A stretch of DNA of 64,000 nt from Tyto alba (GCF_018691265.1 NW_024881282.1:24076899-24140898), one strand, 5' to 3'; positions 25,416-39,418 are shown, counted from the first letter of the stretch. The notes: generated from the sequence alone by a model not told the origin. Made by a program: numbers and translations.

Positions 25416-28400
25416 GGGAGCTCTTGGGAGCTGTGAGGCACCATTTTGGGAGAGCCTAGCAGAACGCCTGTCCTTCTGAAGGAAAGCGGTGTGGGAGGGA
25501 GAGGGAGGACTGAATATTTCCTAGTGCGAAATGTTGTTTTTAAACAGTGGCCTTTCCTTTCCCTCTCACCACATTTGCTTCAGTCACAGAGGCAGCGGGT
25601 GGAGTGGAGGGAGGCCAGCAGGGCCTGTGGGAGCCTTGGCCAAGTCACAGACGGGGCAGCGGGCAGCCATGTCCTCCCAGCCCTCTGTGTCTCAGTGACA
25701 GAGCGTATCCTTTCCACTGACGACCTTCCTAGGTTGGTGTTTCCTTCCAGTTTCTTATGCAAGTTACCCCTCATCCCCACATGCTATTTTTTCAGTCAAC
25801 TATAAGAATGAGGCTGAATTGTGGGTCAAATTAACAGCCTACTGACGAGTACTCCTGGCTAATTTGCTATGCCATTATAAGCAGTGGTCTTGTATAGTCG
25901 TGTATATGAGTTCTAGAGAATTCCCTTTGTGCTGAGCGCGTGCCACTCTGCACATCACCTAGCAGATTTAAGAGTGCAGTGTGAAGCTTTGGAGCTTACC
26001 ATTGCTTCACTGATGGAGGCCTCCACCAGCACAGCGCTGGAAAAACTCGCTTGTGCAGAGTAACCTCCAGACAGCTGCTGCTGCCGCATACTGCCGTGAG
26101 GGAAGGAATAAGCAACTGAAGAAGACAGGAGGAACGCTTATTAAGCATTATTCCTGAAACAGCGATACACTAAAACGAGACTTCAAACACTGATCCTGGT
26201 ATTCGGAACTGCAGGAATTGCAGGTGAGAGTTGCAATTAAAGGGTCAGCTGCACGCAGGAATTCTAGTTAAGTGGTAAAGCAGCAGTTCAACCTGGACTG
26301 ACTCAGGATGCGAAGCAATGCCATATTTGTATTAAGATAAAATGCAGCGCATAAGAGAGTAACAATTTCAACAGAGAGTTCAGTTTTCTTTGACGATGCC
26401 TGTTGTCAGTTACAAAGGCCTACATCACAGAAGTCCTAATGGCATTGTGTCTCTGACAGCTTTCTTGGATATATCAAAAATGAATATACATCTTGAACAT
26501 GCAACGAACTAATTTTTAGATCCTGTTGCTTTCATTTTTAACTGAAGGCAAAACCAGTTTGGTGTTTTCTCTTATTTCCATGAACTGAGGTTTCAAAATC
26601 CTTTGGCAGGACAATCGGTGAAGTTAGTCACTTCAGCATTCAGGGTAGTCAGGGGGTTCACTTGTTCCCTTGCAATATGTTACAAAGGCTTTATCTATAA
26701 TTTTGTCTTGGTTTTCATGGAAACAGTGACTTGGTAATATGGCCTTCTGTGGCTGGTGAGCAGTAATTTATGTATACTTTTGACATCTCAGAAAGAAAGG
26801 GTTTCCCCACATGAAAACAATGAATGAGAATTAAATTTTTCTTCCTTAGAAATCCCTCATATATGTGCCATCTTCAGCACTGTTTTATTCTACTTTCCCA
26901 TTTACTTCAAGCAGTGCTATATTTTGGGTTTCAAACAATTTATGTTAGGTAAATACAACTACAACTGAATGGAGCAAACAAACATAGTTTTAAGGGGACA
27001 TTGCTCAGGCTGTAGTGAAGCATCAAAACAAGACACTGTCTACACGTGGGAAGAGTTATTACAATGGTAAACCACGACACTGCAAACAACATAATTTCAT
27101 ACCATGCCTTAGGCCAGTCTTGCACTATCTGAAGAAGAAAAGTACCTGTTGACAGCACTCCAGAATGTGTCTTTTGAAAGGAGTGTTGATCTGATAGTGC
27201 ACTCATTACCTCAGAAAACTCCATAGTGTGAATGTTGACAGGTAGGATTTTAACTACAGGTGAAACATGTTTTCTTCTGAAAGGTTACAGTTCTCTGGGA
27301 AAATAAACATGAAGCATTGCCTATAAGTCTACTAGCATACTGAAAGTGTTGGAGGGACTTAAGTTGAATCGGTGTGTAACTGATACAAATTTGAGAAAAA
27401 AAAGTCACCAGTTGCAAATCAACATTCTTGATGCTTTCTCTTGAAAACCTCTAACCAGTTCTAGTCACATCACAAGAACATGACAGAACAATGTTACGTG
27501 AGAAAACACACTGAGAAAACAGAGTTAAATGAGAAAAAAAGAGACCAAAATCAACTGGCTCTGGTAACCCAGAAACCCTGCACAAGACAATACCTTGTCC
27601 ACACCACTATTTCTGCCATGGTTATAGTCTCTACAGTGCTGCTTCCATCACAGATGCTTTTTCTGTTTGGGGTTCCCTACAGCTAGGCAGTAGAGAATGA
27701 AGGAAACATCTGTTTTCTATTTTTAAAAGATTGAAACAGGAATAGAAACCATTTCTCCCTGTGATGGTTCAGCCACGTTTCTGATGCCAGTTTTAATTAG
27801 CCAACAAACAGAGTATCATTAGAAACATATAGCTGTTCCTCACAGCCTGATGAGAAACAGCAGTGGCCCAAATCCAGAAACATTCAAATGCCCGTAGATG
27901 GATGCCAAAATGTTAGGGGATTGGCTTAAAGTAATAAATTTCCATTTTCTTCTTCTTTTTTTTTTTTTTAATCACATCTTGGAGGTTCATTTCCTCAAAA
28001 GGAGTCTCATGTTTGCTTCAGGGATTCAATATGAAATGCCTAACATTCACAATGCACATCCTCCTTTCCATTTTACCAAGGTTCTTCCTCAACGTCTCCT
28101 CTTATCCTCCTGAGCACTCTCTTACACAAGGGGTACATCACAGTTCATTGTCTGCAAATGCTTCATTGCCTGGTGCTCATCAACTATCTCCTGCCTGAGC
28201 CACAGACTGCCTTTACACAAGTCTCCTCCCTGGACCTTGGTTTTGCTCATCCTCTCTTGCAGATGAGCTCAGTCCTGCCATGCTCTCTCTGTGCCTGGGA
28301 ACCCAAGCAAAAGCACTGTCTTTGTTGACACTCAAAGTGATGGAAGTTCTTTTTATTCTGGATTCTTGTTCTTCACCTCCAATTGGCTCATTTTTTACAT

Positions 28401-31400
28401 CTGCCTTCTCCAATTCAGGACATTTAATCACTTCTGCTGTCTTATTCTCTCCTCTGTGCTAGCAGTAGACAGGACTGAGGCGCTAGCTGCTGAGCCTCCC
28501 AGCAGCACTCTCTGCAGTCTAGATGGCCCATCAAGTGGGAAAAAGCTTCCTCTGCACTTCCTCTGTGGGCTGACTTCAGCCCACACATTTCCCTCATATC
28601 CAGGATTTAGTTTAAGAACTACTGACCTCAAAAGTCATGTGGCTGTGTTCCTACATAGGCACAGTCCTATGTTGTTATTTTTTTTTGCATCCCCCTCTGA
28701 ACACCAGCTCTTAGGATACAAAGGTAGAGGTCTTTTCAGTCCTCCTTGTTCCCTGTTTACATGTGGCTTTGAAAAGCAAAAAAGAATATTACATGGAATC
28801 AAGAGAAATGTTGGCAATCATGAGAATCTGGCCTTAAAAAAAAAAAACACCTAAAATATCTGAGGTCTCTACAGAAGTCTACTGTACACAGATTACATAT
28901 TTCACCTGCACAGAGAGCAGCATTTCGTCTGAATGTATTATCTACCTACTACAATGCAGTGCTTAAAAATGCAAATAAGTAAGAACATAGCTCAGATCAT
29001 CTATAACTCAGGATCATCTACACTGAGCTGTAAGCCAGACTCCTATGTCAGGACAGCAAAATCAGCCATGACCTTCTGGTAATAGGTAGTCACCATTTTC
29101 ATCACTGATGTGATGACAGGTAAGCAGATGTAAAAAAGTATCCTAGTGATTTCATCAGTGTCACCTGTACCACAGGCAAGGCATTATCTCTGTTACTGCT
29201 GTGAAGGCCTCAGGACCCCATGGACTATCTGTAGCACAGTCCCAAAGAAAAGTGAGAAGCCGGGCAGCTCTGCTCCTTTCCAGCTACTGACCTTCAGCTG
29301 ATTGCTTCTCAGTCCTATGAGCAGACAACTTGCTTGGTACACACCAGCAATGGGATGCCAAGAAACACCAAGGACATTTACCAATGTCGTTTCACTTTTT
29401 CATGTGATCCCCACATAATTCTATGTGACTACTATTCTCAGTTGTACTTTTCATCTGCATGGGCTGAAGCTAAGCACCGCCCAGCCCTCCTCTTGGGCTA
29501 GGAACTCTTCAAGTGCCTGGGTGGACAGTATGTAGAAAACAGAAACAGAGACAAACAGTGCCAAGCAAGACATACATGTAATTTTACTTTGGTGGCCAAG
29601 GGCTTTTAGACCTTTCCACCAACTTCAATCACCTTCCATGTTGAAATGTTAGCAAATATGCACATTTGCATCTGCTGTTTCAGAAAATGCAGAAAATCTG
29701 CAGTGCTACACAGCACTAAGAAATAGAGGTGTACGTATGCCACGTCCCTCTTCCACCTTCATTTGTCTCCCATATTCAATACAAAGAGCACCAGTGGCTG
29801 GGATGGTAAATGTATCCCAGATATTACTGATTACTGAAGTCAAATACTTTCTGGTATGAGTATTCCTCCTCATTTTAATTGCTAACTGCCTTGTATAGAT
29901 GTGAACAGCAGTTTAGCCTTTTAACACTGGGTAATTCATGACAGGCCTTTTTTGTATCTTATGGAGTGGACCACCCATACACAATTGCATTTTGTAGTCC
30001 CTATTTCTGGTGATTTTTGCATTCCTCCTGTCAGCCCATGTATTCTGAAATATTCTAGAAAAAAGCTATCCATAATTTCTGATGAGATTTTATATGAATG
30101 TACTGTGATATCAAAATATACCATGAAAGAACACTGTGCCACTAGTCACACATATTAGTTAAATGCACTGCAGATTTACACCAAATGATGTATTCATGTT
30201 TGAGCAATGTGTATGTCCTGCATAATTTTAAATGCAAATAGTGGTGTAGCTAAAGATCTTCTACATGTCTTTTGAGGGGGAAGAAAAAAAAAGTTTTAAT
30301 TAAGTGGAGGACATGTATAAGGTTGCCATAACATGGGACAGAAAAATATTAACTTTCCAGAATAATAATTAAGACAGAGGCGTAATGATCCTTCTTTGAG
30401 AAACTGCCATTTCAGAAATCACTTCTGGAGACAACTAAGCAACTGAGTTCAGTGATCTAAGACTATTCAATGTTTGATTACATACTTAAGTATTTGGATG
30501 TTCGTACTTAGATGACATTGTAAGTAAGAAATCAAACTGACAGTTTTGTAATCCCAGTTGCAATATAATAGCAGCAAACTGCTGAGATTTTAATCTCCCT
30601 TACAAAGGTAATTTACTATTTTTAGAAATGAAACCTGTTTTATAACCCAAAACTACGTCAGAAATCACTCATGAATCTAGTAAAATTAAAATCCCTTACA
30701 CTTTTTCTCAGATGAAAGCAGTAGTAATCCAGAAGCCAGACAAAACTGGTACTATGGTTTAAATAATTGCCAACAACCTGATGGGTGACAAGAGATTTCT
30801 CCTTTGGAGCTGGGAAGCTGCAGGCTGTGAGCATGCTCAATGCCACGCATAGCTGAGCTGGAGATTTCCTTGTGAGAGCAGCTACTAAGATGTCCAGAGC
30901 ATAAGTACTGCTCGATGGCCATACACATACTGTTGCCCTTCTCTTAATCTTGCTGACTTCAGACTGTCAGCAATGCTATTTCTGCTCCATTTTGTTCCAT
31001 TAGAAATCCAAGGTAAGACCGCTTCTTTCTTAATTCTTTATAAGGCTGATTGCCCTTTGGGACACAGTAAGGAATTTTCATTTACATTAAGGAATTAACA
31101 AGGAATTTAGTATAAAGTAAAGAATCACTAAGGAATTTTCATTTACATTATTTTGAAAAATATATTTTTAGGAAATAAAAAATGTTCACAGCACATGAGG
31201 ATTTCATAAAATTACAGAATTGTCCAACCAGGTTACTTTAAATTTTGATGAAATTAAATTTATTGAATGTAAGACTAAAGGATAAATTGATGCTTTTTGG
31301 AAAAGTACTTAACATAATAAAACATTGTCCCAACGAGCAAGCTTCACACCTGTATCATAACACATTTTCTACATATTAGGTACAAAAAATAAGCATTTAA

Positions 31401-32430
31401 CTTAGCAACTGAGTTTTCATAAATATTCCTCTACTGCAACAAAATTTTTGGTAATTTGGCCAAGAAAATCCCTTCCATATCAGTACACTAAAATTAGAAT
31501 TATACATTTGATAGAGCACTTAAAATCTCAGAAATGATTGCCTAAAATGTTGCTTCTATGAGAAAAGTTCTTTCCTATAGAAACACTGTATACAACAATA
31601 TTTCAGTAGAAGCTACAGTATGCCATTTATACAAATTTTCCAAAATTAAGACTTTTCAGTTCCTGCACAATTTATTTTTTAATAAATAATAGTTTTCTTA
31701 CGCTTATTAATTCCCGAAGCATTACAGAAAAGTGAATAAATGGTTTTCACTGTAATTAGCTCATGAATACTAATTTCTCAGCTTGTGAAAAGTTCTTAAA
31801 TGAAATAGCATTTTTTTTTCTAATAATGCATAAAGGGCAGGTTATAGTGTAATCAAAATAAGAAGATGAAACAGAAAATATATTACTGTGAAGAAAATAA
31901 ATGTTTTGAATCACCAGCGTGGTAGAGACAGAAAATAAATATTAAAGAATATATTATTTGTTCTGTAGACAACCTGTTACAAAGGAGTGGAATATGTAGG
32001 ATTTTAATGCATTGAATGTTATTAAATACTGTACTTGAAAATAAGTATTTTTAAATCACTATGTTTTGTTATCACTGAAGGAAATGTTACACATGTTAAT
32101 TTTTCTATTTTAACATAAACTTTATTTTGTTATGTTTCCAGCATTTGGTCTAAGACAATATGGTTAACAAAAATCATACAATCACACACAATGAATCACA
32201 AAATTGATTAGCAGAAACAAAAGCTGAAAATAGTTTATTACCAAAACAACCCTTACTATGTTTCCTATTTATACACCAAGAAATGTTCCTTTATTTATTT
32301 TGAACTGTTAGAAAAAAATATAAATATCCACCTTACCATGCTTTCAAATTGCTTTTTCCATGTCCTCCCCATCAATAGTAGACAATAAGGCTTGAACCAA
32401 TTTTCTGATAAGTTATCTTGATTTAACACC
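25416..32430. other. intergenic, very AT-rich toward the right
   Basis: No gene or repeat recognised in about 7 kb. The part at 31000-32300 is especially AT-rich and free of CR1 or LTR signatures. A 22-bp direct repeat occurs there (31068-31089 and 31129-31150). An open frame of 187 codons at 28291-28854 has no domain, and shorter frames run opposite to it. Confidence 0.55.
31068..31150 (+). repeat. 22-bp direct repeat pair
   Basis: The unit taaggaattttcatttacat plus two more bases occurs at 31068-31089 and again at 31129-31150, 61 bp apart. A related 'aaggaatt' word lies between them. This is a local duplication with no known function. Confidence 0.85.
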
Positions 32431-32450
32431 AAACTCTTTGTTCCCTTTAG

Positions 32451-32571
32451 CCAAACCAGACTGGATCAGGCTCCTCCAGAGGGGGATTGAACCCAAGATG
32501 ACTGGGCACTCCAAGGCAGTGCAGACTCCATTCTATACAGGTTCCAGCTCAAACGCCTTGGAAAACCACAG
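32451..32571 (+). pseudogene. possible KRAB B-box-like exon
   Basis: After a pyrimidine-rich stretch and AG (32449-32450) the frame reads AKPDWIRLLQRGIEPKM, preceded by FPL. The KRAB B box of zinc-finger proteins has the pattern F-P-V-S-K-P-D-V-I-x-x-L-E-x-G-x-E-P-W. Here FP, KPD, I, L, G and EP align, with W replaced by K. A GT follows at 32572 (cacag|gtacaag) and another at 32541. The phase-1 start fits a KRAB B exon. No KRAB A box and no C2H2 zinc fingers were found in the window, so this may be an orphan exon remnant or a coincidence. Confidence 0.3.
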
Positions 32572-32572
32572 G

Positions 32573-35500
32573 TACAAGCAAAAATCGTGGGGAAGGAGAC
32601 ATGTATCAGAGAGATTTTTCCTGTGTGGACAGGTGATCACAGCCTTCACATAACTGTGTTCCACACGGTACAGAAATATGAAGAGAATGACTGATCAGCT
32701 CCCATTTTGCCCTGTCCTCTTAAATGTACCTACAAATGTGCATGTTCAGTATAGCAGCTTCGGGAATGCCATGGGGCACAGTTATGTCTGGGAAACCCAC
32801 ATCTGCAGCATGTTTCCAGGGAAAGCATCTGTAGTGTAAAATGGGTATTGATTACGGGTTCTTTAGGCTTCACTAGTACGTACTCTACAATTCCTAGAGC
32901 AGATATATGAGTCCACTCCAGAAGAGTGGAAAAGATCACTCGATTATAAATACTGTTGATATCTGAATGGTTGGTTAACCTTCAAAAAGTGTCCTTAGTA
33001 TTCAGTGTGAATAAACTGAGGCTGTATAAAAAGATGGTATTTTACTGCCCTCTTACGGCTGGCAATCAACAACTACCTTTTTTTTTTGTTGTTTTTTTTT
33101 GCATTTATTCCCCGAAAATCTCTCTCCAACAGGCCACTGTAACACAAAGTCTTCCAGTCTTCCAGCCAGAAGGAAACCTCACACAATTATCCTCACATGC
33201 CAAGACCTGTGGAAAATAATTACACAGCATCCCGGGCATGTTGGAGAAACAAAACTGGCACGCTATTGGGTGGAAAGAAGGTTTTTCAAATCAGAGCCGT
33301 AACTTTGTAACTGGTGCTGGTTAGCCAAACTGTATCTAAAACATTACTGGCTGACATTTCAACACTTGAATAAGTCTTATCAGTCTCAATTGATAAACCC
33401 AGGAGGATCTTCTGATGTAGCTGAGAGAACAGGCATCTTTAACAGCAGTTCCAGACTTTTTATATCATTGCCTAGAGATTCTATGTGTAACTAGTGATTC
33501 TATAAAATATTTAAATACAGACTTTCAAACCTTTCCTTTTTATGATGAACTGCTGTTCACAGCAGCTAGAGGACCTCTTCAGTGAGTAACTGCTTCTCAG
33601 TGTCAGAAAGGGATTTACAGTCCAGACCTTAATAATACCAATGCAGGCTAGTGATCAGCTGAGCTGTTCAAGCCTGACAATAAAAAACCTCAGCTATTAT
33701 AAATGTTTCAATCAATCATATTTAAGTGTCATACAACTACTGAGCATAATTTATAGTGTGACTCACTTTTCAACCAGGTAAAAGAATAACCTGGTAAAAG
33801 ATCCTTTCATTTCAAAATGTGAGTTCAGAGATGTTTTTTTCCTTTGGAGCACTGTGGGTAAAGAGTCTGTCACCGTAGTACATGCAGGATCACTGAAGCA
33901 AGCACATTTTAGACTAATATGAAAAGCTGATGACTAGTGTAATTTTTTACAGATTGTATACATTTCACAAACAGACGGTATCTAGTTTGTACTGTTGCTT
34001 TAATCCTGCTCACCATTCAGGCCATTACATGGATGTTTCATGCGGACAGTCCACAGCATTTTCAAAATTTTATAACAGTTCTTGCAGTTCACCAAACATC
34101 TCTTCAACCTGTAGTTTGAATCTATCAAGTTGTTTTTTTTTTTTTCCCAGGAAAATTTTATATAAAACCAAGTCTTTCTTTTTCCCAGATAGAAAAAACA
34201 TATTGGTGGAAAAGAATGGTTATGAAAGCTTAGATCTGTGCACAAGTAAATAATTTTGCATATGTTTTAGTGTGTATCTTCACTGAAACAGGATCCAGAA
34301 ATGTAAAGATTTTTCTTTCCATTTTTAAAAAATTTTTTTGCTAACTCTAAGTGCTTATGATTCATGTGACTGACTTGGTTGTTTTCTTTCTTTTAATCTC
34401 TTTCTTCTTAAGTGATAGGTGAACTAACAGCAGCTGCGCTCACACTGAGCTCTCAGTCAATAATATTTCCATGATTTTGAAGCTACGTAAAGCAAACTGG
34501 CCTGTCTGCTCTCACAGTGACCTGAGACCTGTAATAATTGGACAAAAAAAAATATATTCTGTTATCATCTGAAATGTGCCTTAATTACGTGTACTACTAC
34601 AGCTCCAGAATTGATTCAACTAAGGGCTTTCACTTATCCAGTTTTAACCAGTGATAAGTCTCTGCATCTGTCTTGTTGCAAAGGAGCACTTTTGCATTAC
34701 TTGGACATTTGCAGAGAATGTTTCAGTTTTTCTGCTTTAAACAAAATTGTTCTTAAAACTGAAGTCACTGAAAGAGGCAACATTCCTTGCTTGCACTAAT
34801 AAGTTTGTAATCAGTTTATAGACTTGTTTCATTAAAGCACATTGAATAACAGTGACATGTTCAAGCGCTGTGTACATGTTGTGTGAACATAGCTGATCCT
34901 CAGTAATACGTGATATGGTTTGGTTGATTTTTGCCACTCAGAAGTTTATGGTAAGAAATATCTAGTAGTACGTAGAGAAGGAAGCAACTCCATCATAGCC
35001 AGAAATCTGAAGATTTCATTTTATCACATGGTGAATAAAGAACTGCTTTTATGGCATTATTGCTCTGAAAGAGAAGCTTCTACTTTTATCTGTTTTTATT
35101 CATCAGCCAAAGTGCTGTCCATGGGATAGTAAATCATGAGTCTTATGGACCCACTCCACATAATACTGCAGACGTTGATGAGAATGGATGTGGGTACCCA
35201 GCAGATGACACTGCTGTTTGTGTGTCAGCATTACTGGAAAGTGTGTCAGGAGCAACCGCAGCCATCAGAGCAGTAAATGCACTATGCTTGATAAAAGAGC
35301 AAATTAAGACAAGTTAAAATAAATTTAGAGACTCAGAAAACCAAAAGAGCAAGCCCTTTCTGTTTGGATAATAGCTGGTTTCTTGTCTACAAGGGCAATA
35401 AACTGAATGCTGGGAGCCGAGAGAGACTCAGGGTTCATTGTCAGCTCTGCTCCCCCACTTGTATTCTGTTGTAGCTTTGCTTCTCTTGAGAGGTCCTGGA

Positions 35501-36606
35501 CACACTTAGTTCTTTAAAAGAGACTCCCAGGCCGTACTGAACACATACATGTACTTTGGAAAAGTGCTTTTTCTCTCTCTGAATGAATACAGAAGAAATC
35601 TTTTTCCAATCCAACCTTTGTGCAATATTTGATACATGAAAAAATCAGAACTAAAAATAATGGCACTACCATAAGGACTTTGATGAAAACAGCAAACCAC
35701 CAGTGTCTAACTGTAACGTTATTCAAAATGCTGATATACTAAGATCCATACTTTAACCAGTCTAAACTACCTATTTTTACCCATATAGAGAATCCCAAGA
35801 AAAACCTCCAGAAAAGATAGTCTAACCTTCTTCATCCATCTTTTAAGTCAACAGAGGAACTAAAAACTATTCTCTTGCCTCGAACACCTTGTCTAAATGA
35901 ATGATTTACAAAACTGTAAATGTAATTGCATTATTGGGAAAAAAAGAAAAACAAAACAAAACAAAACAAAACAAAACATAAACCTGAGACCAACTTTGCA
36001 GTTTTGTACCAAGATTTGACTTGCCAATTGCTCAAAGATTTTACTGTAAATGTGTGCAATAAATGTTCTTGGTAATTGTAGCTCTCTGATGTATATAAGC
36101 AGACACTTCCTACTTCCCTGTTGCCCAGTTGCCTTCAGCATGGGAAGTGTCTTTCCCACGCTCCAACTGGAAGTTCTCTCTTCACATGAGATTTCCATTT
36201 CCCCCAGCCAGAATGACCCAAATGCCACTTCCCTGTCCACCCCCTCCCTGTCCACCCCGGATATGCTGCACGGTTCTGCTACTTAATGCCCACTCCTTTG
36301 AGGAATCAGTCTACCAGGAACACATAATGATTAGTTTTTTTCTGGCGAGCAATATGTTCTGCAGATGATGGGAAAGAAAGAAATAAAACAAACAGAAACT
36401 TTAAGATGTCTCTTCTAAATTTCAGTAGTGGTAACCCACTTGCAGCTGACACTGTAATGCAAAAGGCAGAATTAAAATGACATACAATGCACTTCAAAGT
36501 GAAAAATGAAAATATTCTGTCATATGCTGTGGTTGTAGTTTTATCAGGCCTTTCTAATTTGAAACATATTCTGCTATAGAGGAAATGTCTTCCCATATTT
36601 TCTCAG
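32573..36606. other. region 5' of the RXFP2 remnant, no gene recognised
   Basis: The signal-peptide exon of an RXFP2-type receptor would be expected here, since the LDLa exon begins at 36607. I could not identify it. There are T-rich runs (33078-33100, 34128-34146) and a (CAAAA)n pentanucleotide at about 35945-35978. Confidence 0.55.
35945..35978 (+). repeat. (CAAAA)n pentanucleotide repeat
   Basis: About six tandem acaaa units, gaaaaacaaaacaaaacaaa and onward, in otherwise unique DNA. Confidence 0.9.
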
Positions 36607-36747
36607 AATCTTGGCTGATGGAAGACATTTCAGCTGGTGTTTTCTGCCAAAAGCATTATTTTCCATGCAGAAATCATACAACATGCCTGCTGTGGCATTA
36701 TGAGAGCATAAATGACTGTGAGAATGGTGCAGATGAGCAGAACTGTG
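36607..36747 (+). pseudogene. RXFP2: RXFP2 remnant: LDL-receptor class A exon
   Basis: Acceptor ...ttttctcag (AG at 36605-36606) and donor TGTG|GTGAGT (GT at 36748) are both intact and the frame is open. The peptide includes [15 protein letters not shown] and then [12 protein letters not shown], matching the RXFP2 LDLa spacing CQKGYFPCGN...DDCGNGADEENC. The fourth LDLa cysteine is tyrosine (HYES where the family has HCDG) and the module is two residues shorter, so the disulfide and calcium site are damaged even though the exon is readable. Phase 1 at the 3' end joins correctly to the next exon. Confidence 0.9.
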
Positions 36748-38385
36748 GTGAGTTCTGCAACATCTGTAAGTATACAGAAACAAAATCTGTTTGTGGGATG
36801 TGCTCCTCCAGTTAATACATACTAGTAGTCAGCAGATGACCCACAAGCCTGACAAGTCTGGGGTTTTCAGTGTAATTGAGTATTTTCTTTTCTTCAGTGA
36901 ATGAGGGAATTATGACATGCTGGTCAGCAAAGAAAACTGAGAGGCTGTCTAAAGGCATGCCCCGAGCAGACTCCAGTGATGAGATTCCTGTAGAATTTCT
37001 AATGTATTATCCTTTTCTGTGGACAGTGGGTAATCACTGCATATCTGTGTGGGGAATCCTTCAAAGTGGGTGCACGAACTCCTGCACGTAAGTTGGGGTA
37101 CTTATGCTCAGTAAGGCTTTCTACCAGGAGAAGTGAAGAATTCTTACTCTGTTATGATTTCAAGTGTTGTAAGAGTATTAGATATACACATATGTTGGTA
37201 TATGTGCATTAAACACATACACACTTGGTGGTGATCACACTACCATTCCTCTTTGTCTCATTGATCTCCACACTCACTCTCAATTCAAAAGGGCAATGAG
37301 GAAGTCAGATCAATGAGATCAATCTCCTTTTTTGGCTTATAAATGATCCCTATTTTGGAGCACGATTCCCTCCATATCACATTTGACTTCTTCTGTGACT
37401 CTGAAGTATGCTGGGTCAGAAGATAATGTGTCAACTTCACTGTCATCTCCTGTTTTGTATCCTCCCTCCCCACCTCCCTCCTAGTGAAGTTCTTACATCT
37501 CTTTCACTTCTTTTTCTTCTTTCTAGGTATTTCAAATCATACTTCCGTGCCTCTACTTTTTTGTTATCATTACCCCTTCAGCTCATTTTTGGACGTGATC
37601 ATTTGTATTTATGACTTTCCACATTGCACCGTTCCTATTTACCATTCATCTACATACCAGCTCCAAAATGCACTCTGGTGCACTAACACTGACTGCCCCA
37701 AAGATTGACATTTTCCGCATGTAATAGAAATTCCTACCTTCTGACAATCTATTAAAAAAAAAAAAAAGTCTAAGCTTCATAAATTTTAACTGATTTTCTC
37801 TCAAATCTCATATAACTTGTACAATTGCCTATAGATTTAGCTGGTCCAGTAATTATCTTTTCTCATCATTTTTCATGGGCTTGCCTGAAATTCATTTTCT
37901 GAAACTGGTGTAAACTTTCTGGGTTTTACTGACTTCCTTTCTGACTTTCTGTCTTGGCCTAGACCACTTCCATTATCATGTGTAGATTTTCACTGTAAAT
38001 AGTTTGTAACTCTCCATGCTATACCTCGTACTGCAGTATGAGTTTCTCCACTATATTAATCATTTTACTTTAGCATTTAGTTCTTTATATCGGCGCATCT
38101 AATAATATTTTGCATTAACATTAGATTTTTCTCTCTATTTCTCTCTCTGCCGTGTACACTTCTAATGTTCAATTTACATGAGATTTCTTAATTTGGGCTT
38201 ATAATTACTACTCATAATAAGCAGAAATACAATAAAAACAATCTGTTTGAAGATTTACTTTTGGTTCCATCCCATATAAGAAAACACATGTACCCCACAG
38301 GCAAATTGGCATTAATGTTCTGGTTTTCATTAAAAGCTGATAGACAATTTAAAGTACATCTGACAAACATTAACACTTTTTATAG

Positions 38386-38460
38386 GAGATAATAGTGGAT
38401 GGGCAAGTATCTTTGATATGGTTCATGGAAAGCCTAATTATCTGGATTTATCAGAAGAAT
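38386..38460 (+). pseudogene. RXFP2: RXFP2 remnant: linker exon
   Basis: Following an intact acceptor (tttttatag), the phase-1 frame reads GDNSGWASIFDMVHGKPN, closely matching GDTSGWATIFGTVHGNAN of the receptor. The exon is 75 nt and ends ...LSEE plus one base, the same length as in the mammalian gene. The expected donor GT at 38461-38462 is TT, so the splice site is gone. Read-through meets TAA at 38463. This linker is the segment that contacts the peptide ligand in relaxin receptors. Confidence 0.93.
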
Positions 38461-39418
38461 TTTAACTTAATCCTATTGCCCTTATTAATATACTTAAACT
38501 ATTTTACACTTCTAAGGCTTTTCAATGAATATATATATTTACTATAATTATAGAGATATCTGGAATTTTAGATACACTCAGAGAACTCCTTTATTTTCCC
38601 AGAGCTTTTTGCACGCATGCCAGAGCAGGGCAGAATAATGCAATGTGGAACTTACTTGTTAGTGCCAGGTTACAGATTTATAAATTTGCAGGAAAATGAT
38701 AATTACGTTTCTGGAAACTTTTGGAAAGTCAGTATTTGTTTTCAGCCCACTCAGGAATAAAAGAAAAAAGAAAGGCTTCCCTCTGAAACATTAAACAAAA
38801 AAATATAAAATCTTGAAATGTTTTATGTTGATCCCTTCTAAAACATTTCTTCCTGATGAAGAGTGATAAACCCACAAGTCTCAGCTCAGTCAAAGTACTA
38901 TAGCTCTGGGACAGTCCTTCAGATGGATTGCCAAGCTGGGGTAGCTAAAAAGCCCTTCCCTTAAATCCCAGAAAGCAAAGACAGTGTCTTGGCAAGCAAG
39001 AAGCAAGTTTAGATGTTGTGTTCCCTCTCATCAGCAATAAAATCAAAACATCCAATTTCTCAGTGAAGTGTAGTGACTTAAACAAATCTGCATTCTCCAG
39101 TGGAAACTGTTTCATCAGCAGCTTCTCAGATGTTCTCATTTATATGTGTATCAAGTACATGTTGTGTTTCAGTTGCCCTTATTGTAGCCTATGGACAGTA
39201 GGATATTAAAATTATTTATGTTTCACTTATGTTTGCTTTCATTACATGTAAAGCACTGCAGTTCTAGGAAGTGCAGCACTGGTGTTTTATAGCTTTCCTG
39301 ATAAGTGAACCTTACTAAGGTAATTTAGGGATGTTGCATCTAGATGTCCAATGCCTTTCCAAAAAGAGGTCTTGGAATGACACTCCATCTGATCAGATGC
39401 AGTTGGTGGGTCATATTA

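Noticed and set aside
28291..28854. 187-codon open frame
   Set aside because: Frames of similar length run on the other strand and frame, and no domain, signal or splice context could be identified.
36898..37086. Exon-like segment after the LDLa exon, with acceptor cttcag and donor GTAAGT
   Set aside because: I first aligned it to the receptor's linker and cap, but far better matches exist at 38386 and 40987, so the resemblance was chance.
37850..37915. LRR-like reading SSNYLFSSFFMGLPEIHFL
   Set aside because: It lies before the linker and cap exons, out of gene order, and the true LRR exons were found elsewhere.
38967..39056. Possible cap exon (QCLGKQEASLDVVFPLISN)
   Set aside because: The cap exon at 40987-41092 matches much better and with correct phases.
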